From: Tepidibacter thalassicus DSM 15285
GTDB taxonomy: Bacteria > Bacillota > Clostridia > Peptostreptococcales > Peptostreptococcaceae
Reading direction: 5' to 3'
DNA length: 49,930 nucleotides
NCBI RefSeq assembly: GCF_900129915.1
Contig: NZ_FQXH01000016.1
Span: forward strand, 1 to 49,930
Below are positions 1 to 7,306 of this stretch, piece after piece. Position 1 is the stretch's first letter. Each line of letters begins with the position of its first letter. The translations under genes were made by a program, and so were the position numbers. The notes beneath the pieces are model-generated. The model saw nothing but the letters and a program-made list of their open reading frames with translations, searched no databases and was not told the origin of the DNA.

Positions 1-459
1 AAAACAGAAGGAGGTGAAATCCGTTACCAAAAAACTAAAAATATTATAAAACTTGAAAAGAAGATTAAAAAACTTCATAGTAAATTTAAAAATATTAGAC
101 TTAATCATATACATCAAGCTACTTCTAAAATGGTGAAAACCAAGCCAAAAAGAGTAGTTATGGAAACATTAAATGTTGAGGGTATGATGAAAAATAAACA
201 CTTATCAAAGGCTATACAAGAGCAAGGTTTTAATATATTTATAAATCAAATGAGATATAAATGTGAAAAGTATGGTATTGATTTTATTCAAGTACCTATA
301 TTTTATCCAAGTAGTAAAACTTGTAGTAACTGTGGCGAAATTAAGAAAGATTTAAAACTTTCGGATAGGCTTTATAAATGTAGCTGTGGATTTATTTGTG
401 ATAGAGATAAAAATAGTGCTTATAACCTTGCAAATTATGGTTTAGAAAAATCAATTTAA
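1..459 (+). CDS. tnpB: TnpB (IS200/IS605-type OrfB) RNA-guided nuclease, 3' part
   Basis: The 5' end lies outside the window; 152 codons are visible in frame from base 1. The protein shows the RuvC-II glutamate context (MET-LNV-EGMMKN, near 160-190), a C-terminal zinc ribbon (CSNCG, then CSCG) and the RuvC-III aspartate in DRDKNSAYNLANYG near the end. These are the hallmarks of TnpB/OrfB proteins of IS200/IS605 and IS607 elements, which act as RNA-guided DNA endonucleases. The catalytic residues in the visible part are intact, so this copy may be functional. The first RuvC aspartate and any tnpA are upstream and cannot be judged. The 185 bases after the stop hold the element's structured right end (separate entry). 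Confidence 0.9.
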   Translation, partial: KTEGGEIRYQKTKNIIKLEKKIKKLHSKFKNIRLNHIHQATSKMVKTKPKRVVMETLNVEGMMKNKHLSKAIQEQGFNIFINQMRYKCEKYGIDFIQVPIFYPSSKTCSNCGEIKKDLKLSDRLYKCSCGFICDRDKNSAYNLANYGLEKSI

Positions 460-644
460 AAGATTTTCTAAATTGGGGATTCGTTACACCCTACTACATC
501 GATAGATGTAGCAAAGTCTATGGAGTGTTATAAACACCAAAGTAGCTACGGCAAAATGGAACACTATGAAGTAGGAAAGAAACAAAAGCTATAGACTTTT
601 GAAATCTTCTTATAAAGTTTTATAAGCTTTTGGTAACGGTTTAT
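460..644 (+). ncRNA. Probable omega-RNA / right end of the TnpB element
   Basis: This stretch between tnpB and the next gene has no ORF but is rich in hairpins: CTACATC-GATA-GATGTAG (494-511), GTGTT-ATA-AACAC (525-537) and CTTATAAA-GT-TTTATAAG (609-626). The hexamers CGTTAC (482-487) and GTAACG (633-638) can pair and close the whole region. In TnpB elements the guide RNA scaffold is transcribed from the end of tnpB through the right end, and the bases just outside the element act as guide. The fold and position fit that; the exact right boundary is not visible, and I place it by the start of the next gene. Confidence 0.55.
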
Positions 645-1190
645 ATGTTAAGGGTTGTTTTAAATAGGTTTATATATTTGATGCTAATATGTATTGGTAT
701 TTTTTTAGTTTTAAGTAAAAAATATTTTTTGTTATCTCTTCCTATAATATTATGGATAATAGTAGAAAGGGTATTTTGGAAAAATTTTTATTTAGGAAAA
801 AGACTTTTGTATAAAAGAAGATATAAAAGCTCTGTTGAGCATTTTAATATGTTTTTAAATGATATTGAGGATAAGCCATGGCTGAGTTATCTTAGAATGT
901 TTAATATAGGAGTATATACACATAATTTAAAAGCGAAAGTATATAACAATATAGGTATATGCTATTTAGAATCTAAAGCATTTAATAAAGCTGAAGAATA
1001 CTTTAATAAAGCTATAGAAGAAGATAATAAATTTTGTTTACCATATTATAATTTAGCAATAATTTATCTTATAAAAGATGATGAATTAAAAGCGAGGGAT
1101 TATTTAACAGATGCAATAAAAAAAGGGTACAATAGGGTAAAGCTTGCTCAGCTTAAAGGATATGTTATGTTGAAATATAAAAATAGATAA
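645..1190 (+). CDS. TPR-repeat membrane protein
   Basis: A protein of about 181 residues. Two hydrophobic segments near the N-terminus (roughly residues 7-45) probably anchor it in the membrane, followed by two tetratricopeptide repeats ([24 protein letters not shown] and [23 protein letters not shown] regions) facing the cytoplasm, presumably for protein binding. The start is uncertain: ATG 645 abuts the end of the transposon and has no good ribosome site; TTG 630 lies within the repeat structure and ATG 681 is an alternative. The element may have displaced the native 5' region. It lies 28 bases before rlmH and may be cotranscribed. Function unknown. Confidence 0.7.
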   Translation: MLRVVLNRFIYLMLICIGIFLVLSKKYFLLSLPIILWIIVERVFWKNFYLGKRLLYKRRYKSSVEHFNMFLNDIEDKPWLSYLRMFNIGVYTHNLKAKVYNNIGICYLESKAFNKAEEYFNKAIEEDNKFCLPYYNLAIIYLIKDDELKARDYLTDAIKKGYNRVKLAQLKGYVMLKYKNR

Positions 1191-1218
1191 TTTAGATATT
1201 ATAAGAGGAGTTGTTTGG

Positions 1219-1701
1219 GTGTTGAATATAGATATTGTTTGTGTTGGTAAGATAAAAGAGAAGTACTTAAAATTGGGAATAGATGAGTTTAAGAAGAGAC
1301 TTTCTAAGTATTGTAAACTTAATATTATAGAGCTTTCCGATGAAAAAGCACCTGAAAATATTTCGGATAAAGAAATTGCTATGATAAAGGATAAAGAAGG
1401 TAAAAGAATTCTTAATAGTATAAGGGATTCTTCTTTTGTAATAACTTTAGAGATTGAAGGAAAGCTTTTAAGTTCGAAGGAGCTTTCTAAAAAGATTAGT
1501 GACCTTGCTTTGAGAGGTAATAGTCATATAACTTTTGTTATTGGTGGGTCTTTAGGACTTGGAGATGAAGTTTTAAGAAGGAGTGATTTTGCTCTTTCTT
1601 TTTCTAAAATGACTTTTCCGCATCAGCTTATGAGATTAATACTTCTTGAACAGGTTTATAGAAGTTTTAGAATAATTAAAGGTGAACCGTATCATAAGTG
1701 A
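1219..1701 (+). CDS. rlmH: 23S rRNA (pseudouridine1915-N3)-methyltransferase RlmH
   Basis: A SPOUT-class methyltransferase of 160 residues, the normal RlmH length. It methylates pseudouridine 1915 of 23S rRNA helix 69, using SAM, on assembled 70S ribosomes. Diagnostic segments are the N-terminal [14 protein letters not shown], the SAM-binding knot [13 protein letters not shown] (about residue 106) and the C-terminal [24 protein letters not shown] ending in PYHK, which is invariant in the family. GTG 1219 has GGAG 8 bases upstream; TTG 1222 gives the more typical MNI start and is nearly as plausible. The stop region contains a small inverted repeat (TATCATA/TATGATA, 1690-1708). Confidence 0.97.
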   Translation: MLNIDIVCVGKIKEKYLKLGIDEFKKRLSKYCKLNIIELSDEKAPENISDKEIAMIKDKEGKRILNSIRDSSFVITLEIEGKLLSSKELSKKISDLALRGNSHITFVIGGSLGLGDEVLRRSDFALSFSKMTFPHQLMRLILLEQVYRSFRIIKGEPYHK

Positions 1702-1707
1702 TATGAT

Positions 1708-1760
1708 ACTTCCAAAGTGGACAATGTAATTAATTAAAATTATTAATCTACTTTGGAGGT
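1708..1760. repeat. Inverted repeat, probable insertion sequence end
   Basis: ACTTCCAAAGT (1708-1718) and ACTTTGGAGGT (1750-1760) are inverted copies with one mismatch, separated by an AT-rich spacer. They lie between rlmH and the IS3-type orfA fragment. This may be a transposon end or a terminator-like hairpin; the position right before a transposase start favours the first. Confidence 0.4.
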
Positions 1761-1767
1761 ATTTTTT

Positions 1768-1842
1768 ATGGGGAGAAAACTCGAATTTAGCAAGGAAGTA
1801 AAAATAGAAGTATTTAAGATGTTTGATGTATATTGGAATTAG
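1768..1842 (+). pseudogene. IS3-family transposase orfA fragment
   Basis: ATG 1768 follows a good site (GGAGG at 1755-1759) and opens a frame of only 24 codons beginning MGRKLEFSKEVKIEVFKMF, the kind of start seen in IS3-family OrfA helix-turn-helix proteins. It stops at TAG 1840, and I see no continuation of the transposase in any frame downstream. It is therefore the 5' stub of a decayed insertion sequence. The assignment rests on a short segment. Confidence 0.5.
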
Positions 1843-1895
1843 GAAGAATGATTGTTGTAGAAAAATAAAATGGAGAAGAAAGTGAGGAACAAGTT

Positions 1896-2426
1896 ATGTT
1901 TATAATGAAAAATAACTGTCAGATAGAAAGAAAAGAAATTTATTTAGTTATCTCAAAGTTACTGATTGAAGTTATAGAAACTAACAAACCTTATATTTGG
2001 TATAAAACTGAAGAACCTTTTATAAACAAATATAATGGTAGAATTAGTTATGATTATTCGGGTGAAGTAAGAGAAATGACTTATACAGATATAATTAAAA
2101 TGAAAAATGAGCTTGGTAAATCAGAAATAGCACAGATATTGTATTTTTCTAAGTTAGATGAATTATTATCTGAAATATATATCGATCAGTGGACACCTAC
2201 TTTTCAATCGAATTACGGTAAAAGTTGGGTTAGTTATAAAGAATTGTTGGAAAGATCATTTAACGAATGGAAATATGAAAATTTTGAAATATACAATGAA
2301 GAAACAGAAGAAGAAGACGAAGATTTAGATATAGAACTGGATAATGTTTTATATGATTTTTTAGAGGATACATCTTATGAGATATACTACGCTAAAATTT
2401 TAAATAGCCTTAAGCAGTCTACTTAA
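1896..2426 (+). CDS. Acidic hypothetical protein
   Basis: 176 residues, no family recognised. There is no signal peptide or membrane segment, so it should be cytoplasmic. The C-terminal third contains a very acidic run (about residues 133-150, mostly E and D), and the protein is rich in aromatic residues (several Trp and Tyr). The ribosome site is GTGAGG 5-11 bases before ATG 1896; ATG 1905 is a second possibility. It sits in accessory DNA between an IS fragment and a DUF4184 gene. Small acidic cytoplasmic proteins in such places are sometimes immunity or antitoxin proteins, but nothing here shows that. Confidence 0.6.
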   Translation: MFIMKNNCQIERKEIYLVISKLLIEVIETNKPYIWYKTEEPFINKYNGRISYDYSGEVREMTYTDIIKMKNELGKSEIAQILYFSKLDELLSEIYIDQWTPTFQSNYGKSWVSYKELLERSFNEWKYENFEIYNEETEEEDEDLDIELDNVLYDFLEDTSYEIYYAKILNSLKQST

Positions 2427-2541
2427 GAGCACAAAGGGATGGTATATTTATTGAATAGATGGAATTTTTTAAAAAAGAAGATTTCTTGCAATTAGAAGAG
2501 ATAATGTATTTATAGAAATAAATAAGGAGGGTTTGGGGAAA

Positions 2542-3291
2542 ATGCCGTTTACGTTTGCACATCCATCTATTGTATTGCCTTTTTTAACTAAACGGACTAA
2601 ATATTTAGATTTTACAGCATTAGTAATTGGCACCATGGCACCTGATTTTGAATATTTCATCTATTTTAGACCAAAACAAATAGTTGGACATACATTTTTA
2701 GGTCAATTATATTTTAACTTGCCGATTGTTTTTATTGTGGCTTGTATTTATCATTATATATTAAAAAAAGCTGTTATATTAAATTTACCAAAACCTTATT
2801 GTGATAAATATTATTATTTAACAAAAAAGAGTTGGAGAATAAATTCATTATTTAAATTTATTGTATTTTGTTATTCTGCTATTTTAGGGTCATTTACTCA
2901 TTTGTTTTGGGATAGTTTTACACATAAGACGGGTTTTTTTGTTAAAAATATAGGGTTATTAACAAAATATATTGATATAGCAAACTTTAAAATTCCAATT
3001 TATAAAATACTACAACACGGTAGTACGGTTTTAGGTTTTGTAGTAATTATTATGTATTTAATTGCTATTCAAGATAAAGGCATATCTAAAAGCGATTACA
3101 TTCAAATAAATAAATTTTATAAATTTAGATTTTGGAGTGGAGTAATTGTAATTAGTATGCTTATTATATTATTGGTAATTTTTAAGTCAAATAGTTTATT
3201 GTTAGGAAAAATTATCGTAACGTTGATTGATGGAATATTTATTGGGCTTATATTTATGTCGTTGTTGACTAGAGCATTAAATATCCTGTAA
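2542..3291 (+). CDS. DUF4184 family membrane protein
   Basis: 249 residues with several hydrophobic helices (about 50-75, 105-130, 170-185, 200-245). The N-terminus [14 protein letters not shown] with the downstream [10 protein letters not shown] and [16 protein letters not shown] motifs is characteristic of DUF4184 proteins, whose conserved His and Asp residues recall membrane-bound metal-dependent hydrolases of the YdjM/LexA-regulated type. The biochemical role is unknown. AAGGAGG (2524-2530) lies 11 bases before ATG 2542, which gives the family's normal start; TTG 2533 is too close to it. A meaningless 18-codon frame (2459-2515) precedes it. Confidence 0.85.
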   Translation: MPFTFAHPSIVLPFLTKRTKYLDFTALVIGTMAPDFEYFIYFRPKQIVGHTFLGQLYFNLPIVFIVACIYHYILKKAVILNLPKPYCDKYYYLTKKSWRINSLFKFIVFCYSAILGSFTHLFWDSFTHKTGFFVKNIGLLTKYIDIANFKIPIYKILQHGSTVLGFVVIIMYLIAIQDKGISKSDYIQINKFYKFRFWSGVIVISMLIILLVIFKSNSLLLGKIIVTLIDGIFIGLIFMSLLTRALNIL

Positions 3292-3340
3292 TATTAATTG
3301 GAAGGCGTTAGAATTTAATAACAACGAATGGAGGAAAAAT

Positions 3341-3682
3341 ATGTTTAGTTTACCAAATTGTCCGAAATGTAATTCGGAATATACTTATCAAGATGGGAGC
3401 ATCTTTGTTTGTCCAGAGTGTGCTCATGAGTGGACTTTAGAGTTGGAAGATGAAAATAATGAAGATAAAAGGGTTATTAAAGATGCAAATGGAAATATTT
3501 TAAATGATGGAGATTCTGTGATAGTAATAAAAGATTTAAAAGTAAAAGGAAGTTCGCTTGTTGTAAAAATGGGTACAAAAGTAAAAAATATACGTTTGAT
3601 TGATGGAGATCATGATATTGAATGTAAAATAGATGGTTTAGGAGCTATGAAATTAAAATCTAAATTTGTTAAAAAGGTATAA
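3341..3682 (+). CDS. PhnA-like (YjdM) zinc-ribbon protein
   Basis: 113 residues, full length for the PhnA/YjdM family. An N-terminal zinc ribbon ([13 protein letters not shown] and VCPECAHEW, four cysteines, residues 6-30) is followed by an SH3-like PhnA domain ([46 protein letters not shown]). Despite the historical name, family members have no shown role in phosphonate breakdown; the function is unclear. GGAGG is 9 bases upstream of ATG 3341. The stop codon is embedded in a sequence that is repeated 3.1 kb downstream (see the direct repeat entries). Confidence 0.93.
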   Translation: MFSLPNCPKCNSEYTYQDGSIFVCPECAHEWTLELEDENNEDKRVIKDANGNILNDGDSVIVIKDLKVKGSSLVVKMGTKVKNIRLIDGDHDIECKIDGLGAMKLKSKFVKKV

Positions 3683-3739
3683 AAAACCCTAGAAAAATTG
3701 ATTTTCTAGGGTTTTTTATATCATATATATTTTATATGG
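3671..3739. repeat. Left copy of cassette-flanking direct repeat
   Basis: Starts in the last codons of the phnA-like gene and includes its terminator. The first 40 bases match 6771-6810 with two mismatches, and similarity continues with small gaps to about 3739. The two copies flank the bacteriocin-associated ABC cassette exactly. Confidence 0.8.
3681..3718 (+). terminator. Terminator of the phnA-like gene
   Basis: AAAACCCTAGAAAA and TTTTCTAGGGTTTT form a 14-bp stem with a 5-7 base loop, followed by a T run. It begins right after the TAA stop and can work in both directions. Confidence 0.9.
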
Positions 3740-3754
3740 CTAAAACTAAAGTAT

Positions 3755-3826
3755 GAACATTTTCTGAAAAAAATTGTAAATTTAGGGAACATTTTTGTTA
3801 TTAATCTATCTTTATTTATAGATTAA
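3755..3826. promoter_or_regulatory. Repeats upstream of the ABC cassette
   Basis: GAACATTTT occurs at 3755-3763 and 3787-3795, 32 bp apart (about three helical turns), followed by the inverted repeat TTAATCTAT / ATAGATTAA (3801-3809, 3818-3826). Spaced direct repeats just upstream of an immunity-type transporter suggest a regulator site; the regulator is not identified. Confidence 0.4.
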
Positions 3827-3858
3827 CTTAATAAATTTATTTAAGGAGCTTGATAACT

Positions 3859-4827
3859 TTGAAAAAAATAATAGTAATTTTTCTTATTTTGGCATCTGTT
3901 TTTTCTTTTGTTATAGCTTATAATCAAACAGATAAAGAAGAACTTGAAAAAATATCAAGAGTAGAGACCTGCATAGCAAAACAGTTTGTAATTCCAAACA
4001 ATCTTATGATTGCTAACGCGGATGAATTATATCCTCTATTGTATGAAGCTGCAAATGAATTTAAGGTCAATATTTTCAGAACAAATATCAATTATAATAT
4101 AGATGATAAAGCAGAAATTGTAAAATATATCTTACTGATAGATGACACAGATTTTTTTAATTCATTTAGGCTTAAAAGCGGTAGATTTTTAAGCTCAAAA
4201 GACACGCAACAAAGTGAGTTATATATATCAACAAGAAATATTGGTGATAAAAATCAGATAGGCATCATCAGAGATTTTGGGAATAATGATTTAATCATGA
4301 TAAAACCGCTTAAGACTTCTTATGAGCATCTGCCTGTTTATGGTCAATATTTTGTAGAGGTATATGATGACAAAATATTTAGTGCATTTATAGAAGGTTT
4401 TGTCCATAAGATCAATAAATATTACAAAACCTCGTTCAATTCTGAGGATTTTAAGCAAAATTTAAGTAATGTTGAATATTATTCAACTTCTTCGATAAGC
4501 ATTTTAAAATATATCAATTACATGATTTTTGTCATTACTTTAATTTTGCTTAACTACTATATTTTCAATGAATCCAAAAGAATAGGTATAATAAAAATGC
4601 ATGGTATATCTAACATACGCTTGTGGTTTATTATGGTTGGAAAATTAATAATAGTTGTTTCTTTTTTATCAACATTAGTCTTATTGTTTCTGGCTATATT
4701 GGTGAAAAATACAACATATTCATTTGTTTGTAGTACTATTTTGTATCAATTAAAAACTTGTATAATCATGATAGCTATTTCATTTATTCCATATATATAT
4801 ATATATATCGAAAATCAAGATGAGTAA
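3859..4827 (+). CDS. Bacteriocin-associated ABC permease, N-terminal half (DUF1430)
   Basis: 322 residues. One N-terminal membrane helix (residues 2-20), an outside domain of about 190 residues, then three helices (about 215-320) interrupted by the loop SKRIGIIKMHGIS, typical of bacteriocin-associated integral membrane proteins (DUF1430, MacB-like topology). Such permeases work with a LolD-like ATPase in export of, or immunity to, lactococcin-972-type bacteriocins. Family members as I know them are single chains of about 650-700 residues; here the second half is a separate, overlapping frame. AAGGAG (3843-3848) is 10 bases before TTG 3859, and TTG 3850 is too close. The end encodes YIYIYI from an (AT)9 tract, then ENQDE and stop. 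Confidence 0.85.
   Translation: MKKIIVIFLILASVFSFVIAYNQTDKEELEKISRVETCIAKQFVIPNNLMIANADELYPLLYEAANEFKVNIFRTNINYNIDDKAEIVKYILLIDDTDFFNSFRLKSGRFLSSKDTQQSELYISTRNIGDKNQIGIIRDFGNNDLIMIKPLKTSYEHLPVYGQYFVEVYDDKIFSAFIEGFVHKINKYYKTSFNSEDFKQNLSNVEYYSTSSISILKYINYMIFVITLILLNYYIFNESKRIGIIKMHGISNIRLWFIMVGKLIIVVSFLSTLVLLFLAILVKNTTYSFVCSTILYQLKTCIIMIAISFIPYIYIYIENQDE
4791..4808 (+). repeat. (AT)9 dinucleotide tract at the permease split
   Basis: Nine uninterrupted AT units sit 16 bases before the stop of the first permease frame and 11 bases before the start of the second. The second frame is +1 relative to the first and is open through the tract, so adding one AT unit (or losing two) joins the frames into a single chain of about 737 codons. 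Confidence 0.9.
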
Positions 4828-6070
4828 TATAATAAAAAATAGAAAGGATATAAATGGTATATTTATTTTAAATATTTTGCTTAAAGTGGTTTTTTCCATA
4901 TTATTAACCTTTGTCTCCTTTTCAATTTATAGTAAATATATCGATATATGTAATACACAACAAAATCTAAAGAATTGGGAGCATAGTAAAGATTACGCTG
5001 TCTTTTATCCAGTAAAAATAGGGTATGATCAAAAAGATTTAGAAAATAATCTTCCTATATACACTTCAAGTGTAGATGGTGAACTTTATCCCATTCTTAA
5101 TAAAATGGGATCAATATTAATCAATACTCGCAATTATGAAGAAACAGCTCTTCTTTTAAACAGGGATTATAAAGGAATCGAATCAATAACTGTAAACAAT
5201 AATTATTTGAAAGAATTTCCTGTATATGATATACATAACAATCCTGTGCAAGTTTCAGAGGATACAAATAATTGGATTTTGCTGGTACCTGAAAAATATC
5301 GTGATAGAGAAAAGGATATATTGAGCTTTTTTGAAAAAGACAGAGCAAGTTCTATTGATTATGAAAAAGAATTTTTACATAAAGAAATTCCATATAATAT
5401 TAAAAATCAGCATATTGAAATTGTTTGGTTGAAAAATGATCAAAAAATATTCAGTTTCAATCCAGAAGTATTTAAAGCTGAACATAATATCATAATGGAC
5501 CCAATAATTCAGGTGGTTACAGAAAAAAATAGTCTTATCACAGACAGGTCTTCCATTTTAGGAGGCGGATGTACAGATCCATTAAAGATAAAACTGATTA
5601 ACAGAGATACATCATTGACATACAAAATACTAGAACCTGAACTTAAGAGGCTGAAACTGGATGATAACCTAAAACATCTAATAACTGTTAATCAGTTTAT
5701 TTTGCAGGAATTATATGATATACAAAAGCAGATAAACGAGTTTTTGCTCATAGGTTTAGGTCTGATATTAGGATTGTTAATACTTATCATACAAAATACG
5801 ATTGTATTTTTTAACAAAAATCAACGTAAATTTATAGTACACAGACTATTTGGTATAGGCTTTTTCAGAACATATAAAGAATATAGTTTGTTATTCTTTA
5901 TAACATGGATATTTCAGTTATTCATTTGTTGTATTGTAAACAGAGCTATAGATGTTAAGTTAATTTTATTTGGTGGAGTTATAATGTTGATTGAACTTGC
6001 GGTTTCAGTGATTTCACTTATAATAATAGAACAAAGAAATAAGGTAGAAATTTTAAAAGGAGGGATTTAA
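4820..6070 (+). CDS. Bacteriocin-associated ABC permease, C-terminal half (DUF1430)
   Basis: 416 residues. One membrane helix near the start (about 15-37), a large outside domain (about 40-300), then three helices (about 305-335, 350-380, 380-405). The loop NQRKFIVHRLFGIGF matches the corresponding loop of the first half, so the two proteins repeat the same half-permease plan. It overlaps the previous gene by 8 bases, and ATG 4820 has no Shine-Dalgarno sequence: the preceding bases are the AT tract and TCGAAAATCAAG. Translation must come from coupling, from slippage, or from a fused version of the gene. The ATPase gene follows after 5 bases. Confidence 0.85.
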   Translation: MSNIIKNRKDINGIFILNILLKVVFSILLTFVSFSIYSKYIDICNTQQNLKNWEHSKDYAVFYPVKIGYDQKDLENNLPIYTSSVDGELYPILNKMGSILINTRNYEETALLLNRDYKGIESITVNNNYLKEFPVYDIHNNPVQVSEDTNNWILLVPEKYRDREKDILSFFEKDRASSIDYEKEFLHKEIPYNIKNQHIEIVWLKNDQKIFSFNPEVFKAEHNIIMDPIIQVVTEKNSLITDRSSILGGGCTDPLKIKLINRDTSLTYKILEPELKRLKLDDNLKHLITVNQFILQELYDIQKQINEFLLIGLGLILGLLILIIQNTIVFFNKNQRKFIVHRLFGIGFFRTYKEYSLLFFITWIFQLFICCIVNRAIDVKLILFGGVIMLIELAVSVISLIIIEQRNKVEILKGGI

Positions 6071-6075
6071 ATAGT

Positions 6076-6732
6076 ATGTCAAATATATGTGAACTTATTA
6101 ATGTCAACAAAAGCTATGCAAAAAACGTGGTTTTAAACAATATAAACATGACAGTATCTAAGGGTGAAATGGTCGCCATTACAGGAAAAAGTGGTTCGGG
6201 TAAAACAACTATTCTGAATATAATAGGATTGCTTGAAAAGCCAGATAGCGGTATTGTCAAAATATTTGACGAGGAAATCCCACGTATAGGTTCAGTAAAA
6301 GCGAATAAACTTCTCAGAACAAGAATTTCTTATCTATTTCAAAATTATGCACTTATTGATAATTCGACTGTGAATTATAATCTTGAAATACCTCTGATAT
6401 ATTCAAATAAAACAAAGAAAGTAAAGCAGCAGATGAAAATAGTTGCACTAGAGAAGGTAGGGTTAAATATTTCTCTCAATCAAAAAATATATGAACTTTC
6501 AGGAGGGGAGCAACAAAAGATTGCTCTAGCAAGAATCCTTTTAAAGCCATGTGACTTAATACTTGCTGATGAGCCTACTGGTTCTCTAGACTCTCATAAT
6601 AGAAATGAAATAATGAGAATTTTAAAAGAACTTAACAATACAGGTAAAACAATAATCATAGTCACTCATGACCCATATGTTGCAAGTATATGTGACAGAA
6701 CTATAAATTTAGTGCACAAACAAATAGTATAG
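6076..6732 (+). CDS. Bacteriocin-associated ABC transporter ATPase (LolD/MacB-like)
   Basis: 218 residues, a single nucleotide-binding domain of usual length. Walker A GKSGSGKT (about residue 38), Q-loop LFQNYALI, signature LSGGEQQ (about 139), Walker B LILADEPTGSLD and the switch histidine VTHDP are all present, so it should be active. It belongs to the LolD/MacB/FtsE-like group that pairs with MacB-type or DUF1430 permeases, including the lactococcin-972-group exporters. AAGGAGGGA (6058-6066) lies 9-10 bases before ATG 6076. It is the last gene of the cassette; no bacteriocin-like peptide gene is visible beside it, so an immunity or detoxification role is more likely than export of its own product. 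Confidence 0.93.
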   Translation: MSNICELINVNKSYAKNVVLNNINMTVSKGEMVAITGKSGSGKTTILNIIGLLEKPDSGIVKIFDEEIPRIGSVKANKLLRTRISYLFQNYALIDNSTVNYNLEIPLIYSNKTKKVKQQMKIVALEKVGLNISLNQKIYELSGGEQQKIALARILLKPCDLILADEPTGSLDSHNRNEIMRILKELNNTGKTIIIVTHDPYVASICDRTINLVHKQIV

Positions 6733-6770
6733 CTTCTTTAATACCTAAAATATAATTTGGAATATACATC

Positions 6771-6833
6771 AAAAAGATATAAAAAACCCTAGAAAATTTG
6801 ATTTTCTAGGGTTTTTATATCACATTTTATATG
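6771..6833. repeat. Right copy of cassette-flanking direct repeat
   Basis: Matches 3671 onward: AAAAAGATAT against AAAAAGGTAT, then the same terminator. It also carries the last codons of the PPC-domain gene on the other strand; the left copy keeps a related TATAAAAT-like end there. Confidence 0.8.
6781..6817. terminator. Bidirectional terminator between ABC cassette and PPC gene
   Basis: Stem CCCTAGAAAA / TTTTCTAGGG flanked by A and T runs on each side. It serves the + strand cassette and the convergent PPC-domain gene, and is a near copy of the terminator at 3681-3718. Confidence 0.88.
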
Positions 6834-7242
6834 TATTTATTCCTATATTTTCATTAAATTCTCTTTCTATATTTCCATCAATAACATCGATTATAATTTC
6901 ACAAGTTGCACTTACAACAGCTTCTGTTAGATGACCTCCAAATGTTTTATAATTTTCATCAGATAAATTAATATGTAAGTGGAGATAAACTTCTCCATTT
7001 TTTGTTGAAATATTTCCTATAATACAGGTTATCTCGTAATCTCCTATAAGTTCAGTTGAATTATATTCTTTTGTATTTAGATTGAAAAACCCAATAGTGG
7101 CTTTATTAGTTGCTCCAATGCCATGGATTGTTCCGAGAGTTATTTTATTATCAATACAAAATTGTTTTAAAGTATCTACTATTTTTTCTCCTTTATCAAT
7201 TCTTAAAACATACTTATTTCCAAATTTTTTTGATTTCATCAT
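6820..7242 (-). CDS. PPC-domain (DUF296) putative DNA-binding protein
   Basis: 140 residues, the usual size of stand-alone bacterial PPC (plants and prokaryotes conserved) domain proteins. Visible markers are YVLRIDKGEKIVDTL at the start, GIGATNKATIGFF, the histidine-rich strand YLHLHINLSD and FGGHLTEA, which carry the conserved metal-binding histidines; family members form trimers. The role in bacteria is poorly known; 'DNA-binding' is carried over from plant AT-hook proteins. ATG 7242 follows a purine-rich site (AAGGGGGAAG on the coding strand). It converges on the ABC cassette and shares its terminator. Confidence 0.9.
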   Translation of the reverse strand: MMKSKKFGNKYVLRIDKGEKIVDTLKQFCIDNKITLGTIHGIGATNKATIGFFNLNTKEYNSTELIGDYEITCIIGNISTKNGEVYLHLHINLSDENYKTFGGHLTEAVVSATCEIIIDVIDGNIEREFNENIGINTYKM

Positions 7243-7306
7243 ACCTTCCCCCTTTATATTAGATTATATGTGTCTTTTATTATATCACAATAATAAAATG
7301 TTAATT

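Noticed and set aside
2459..2515. 18-codon frame before the DUF4184 gene
   Set aside because: No ribosome site and no recognisable product; probably decayed sequence.
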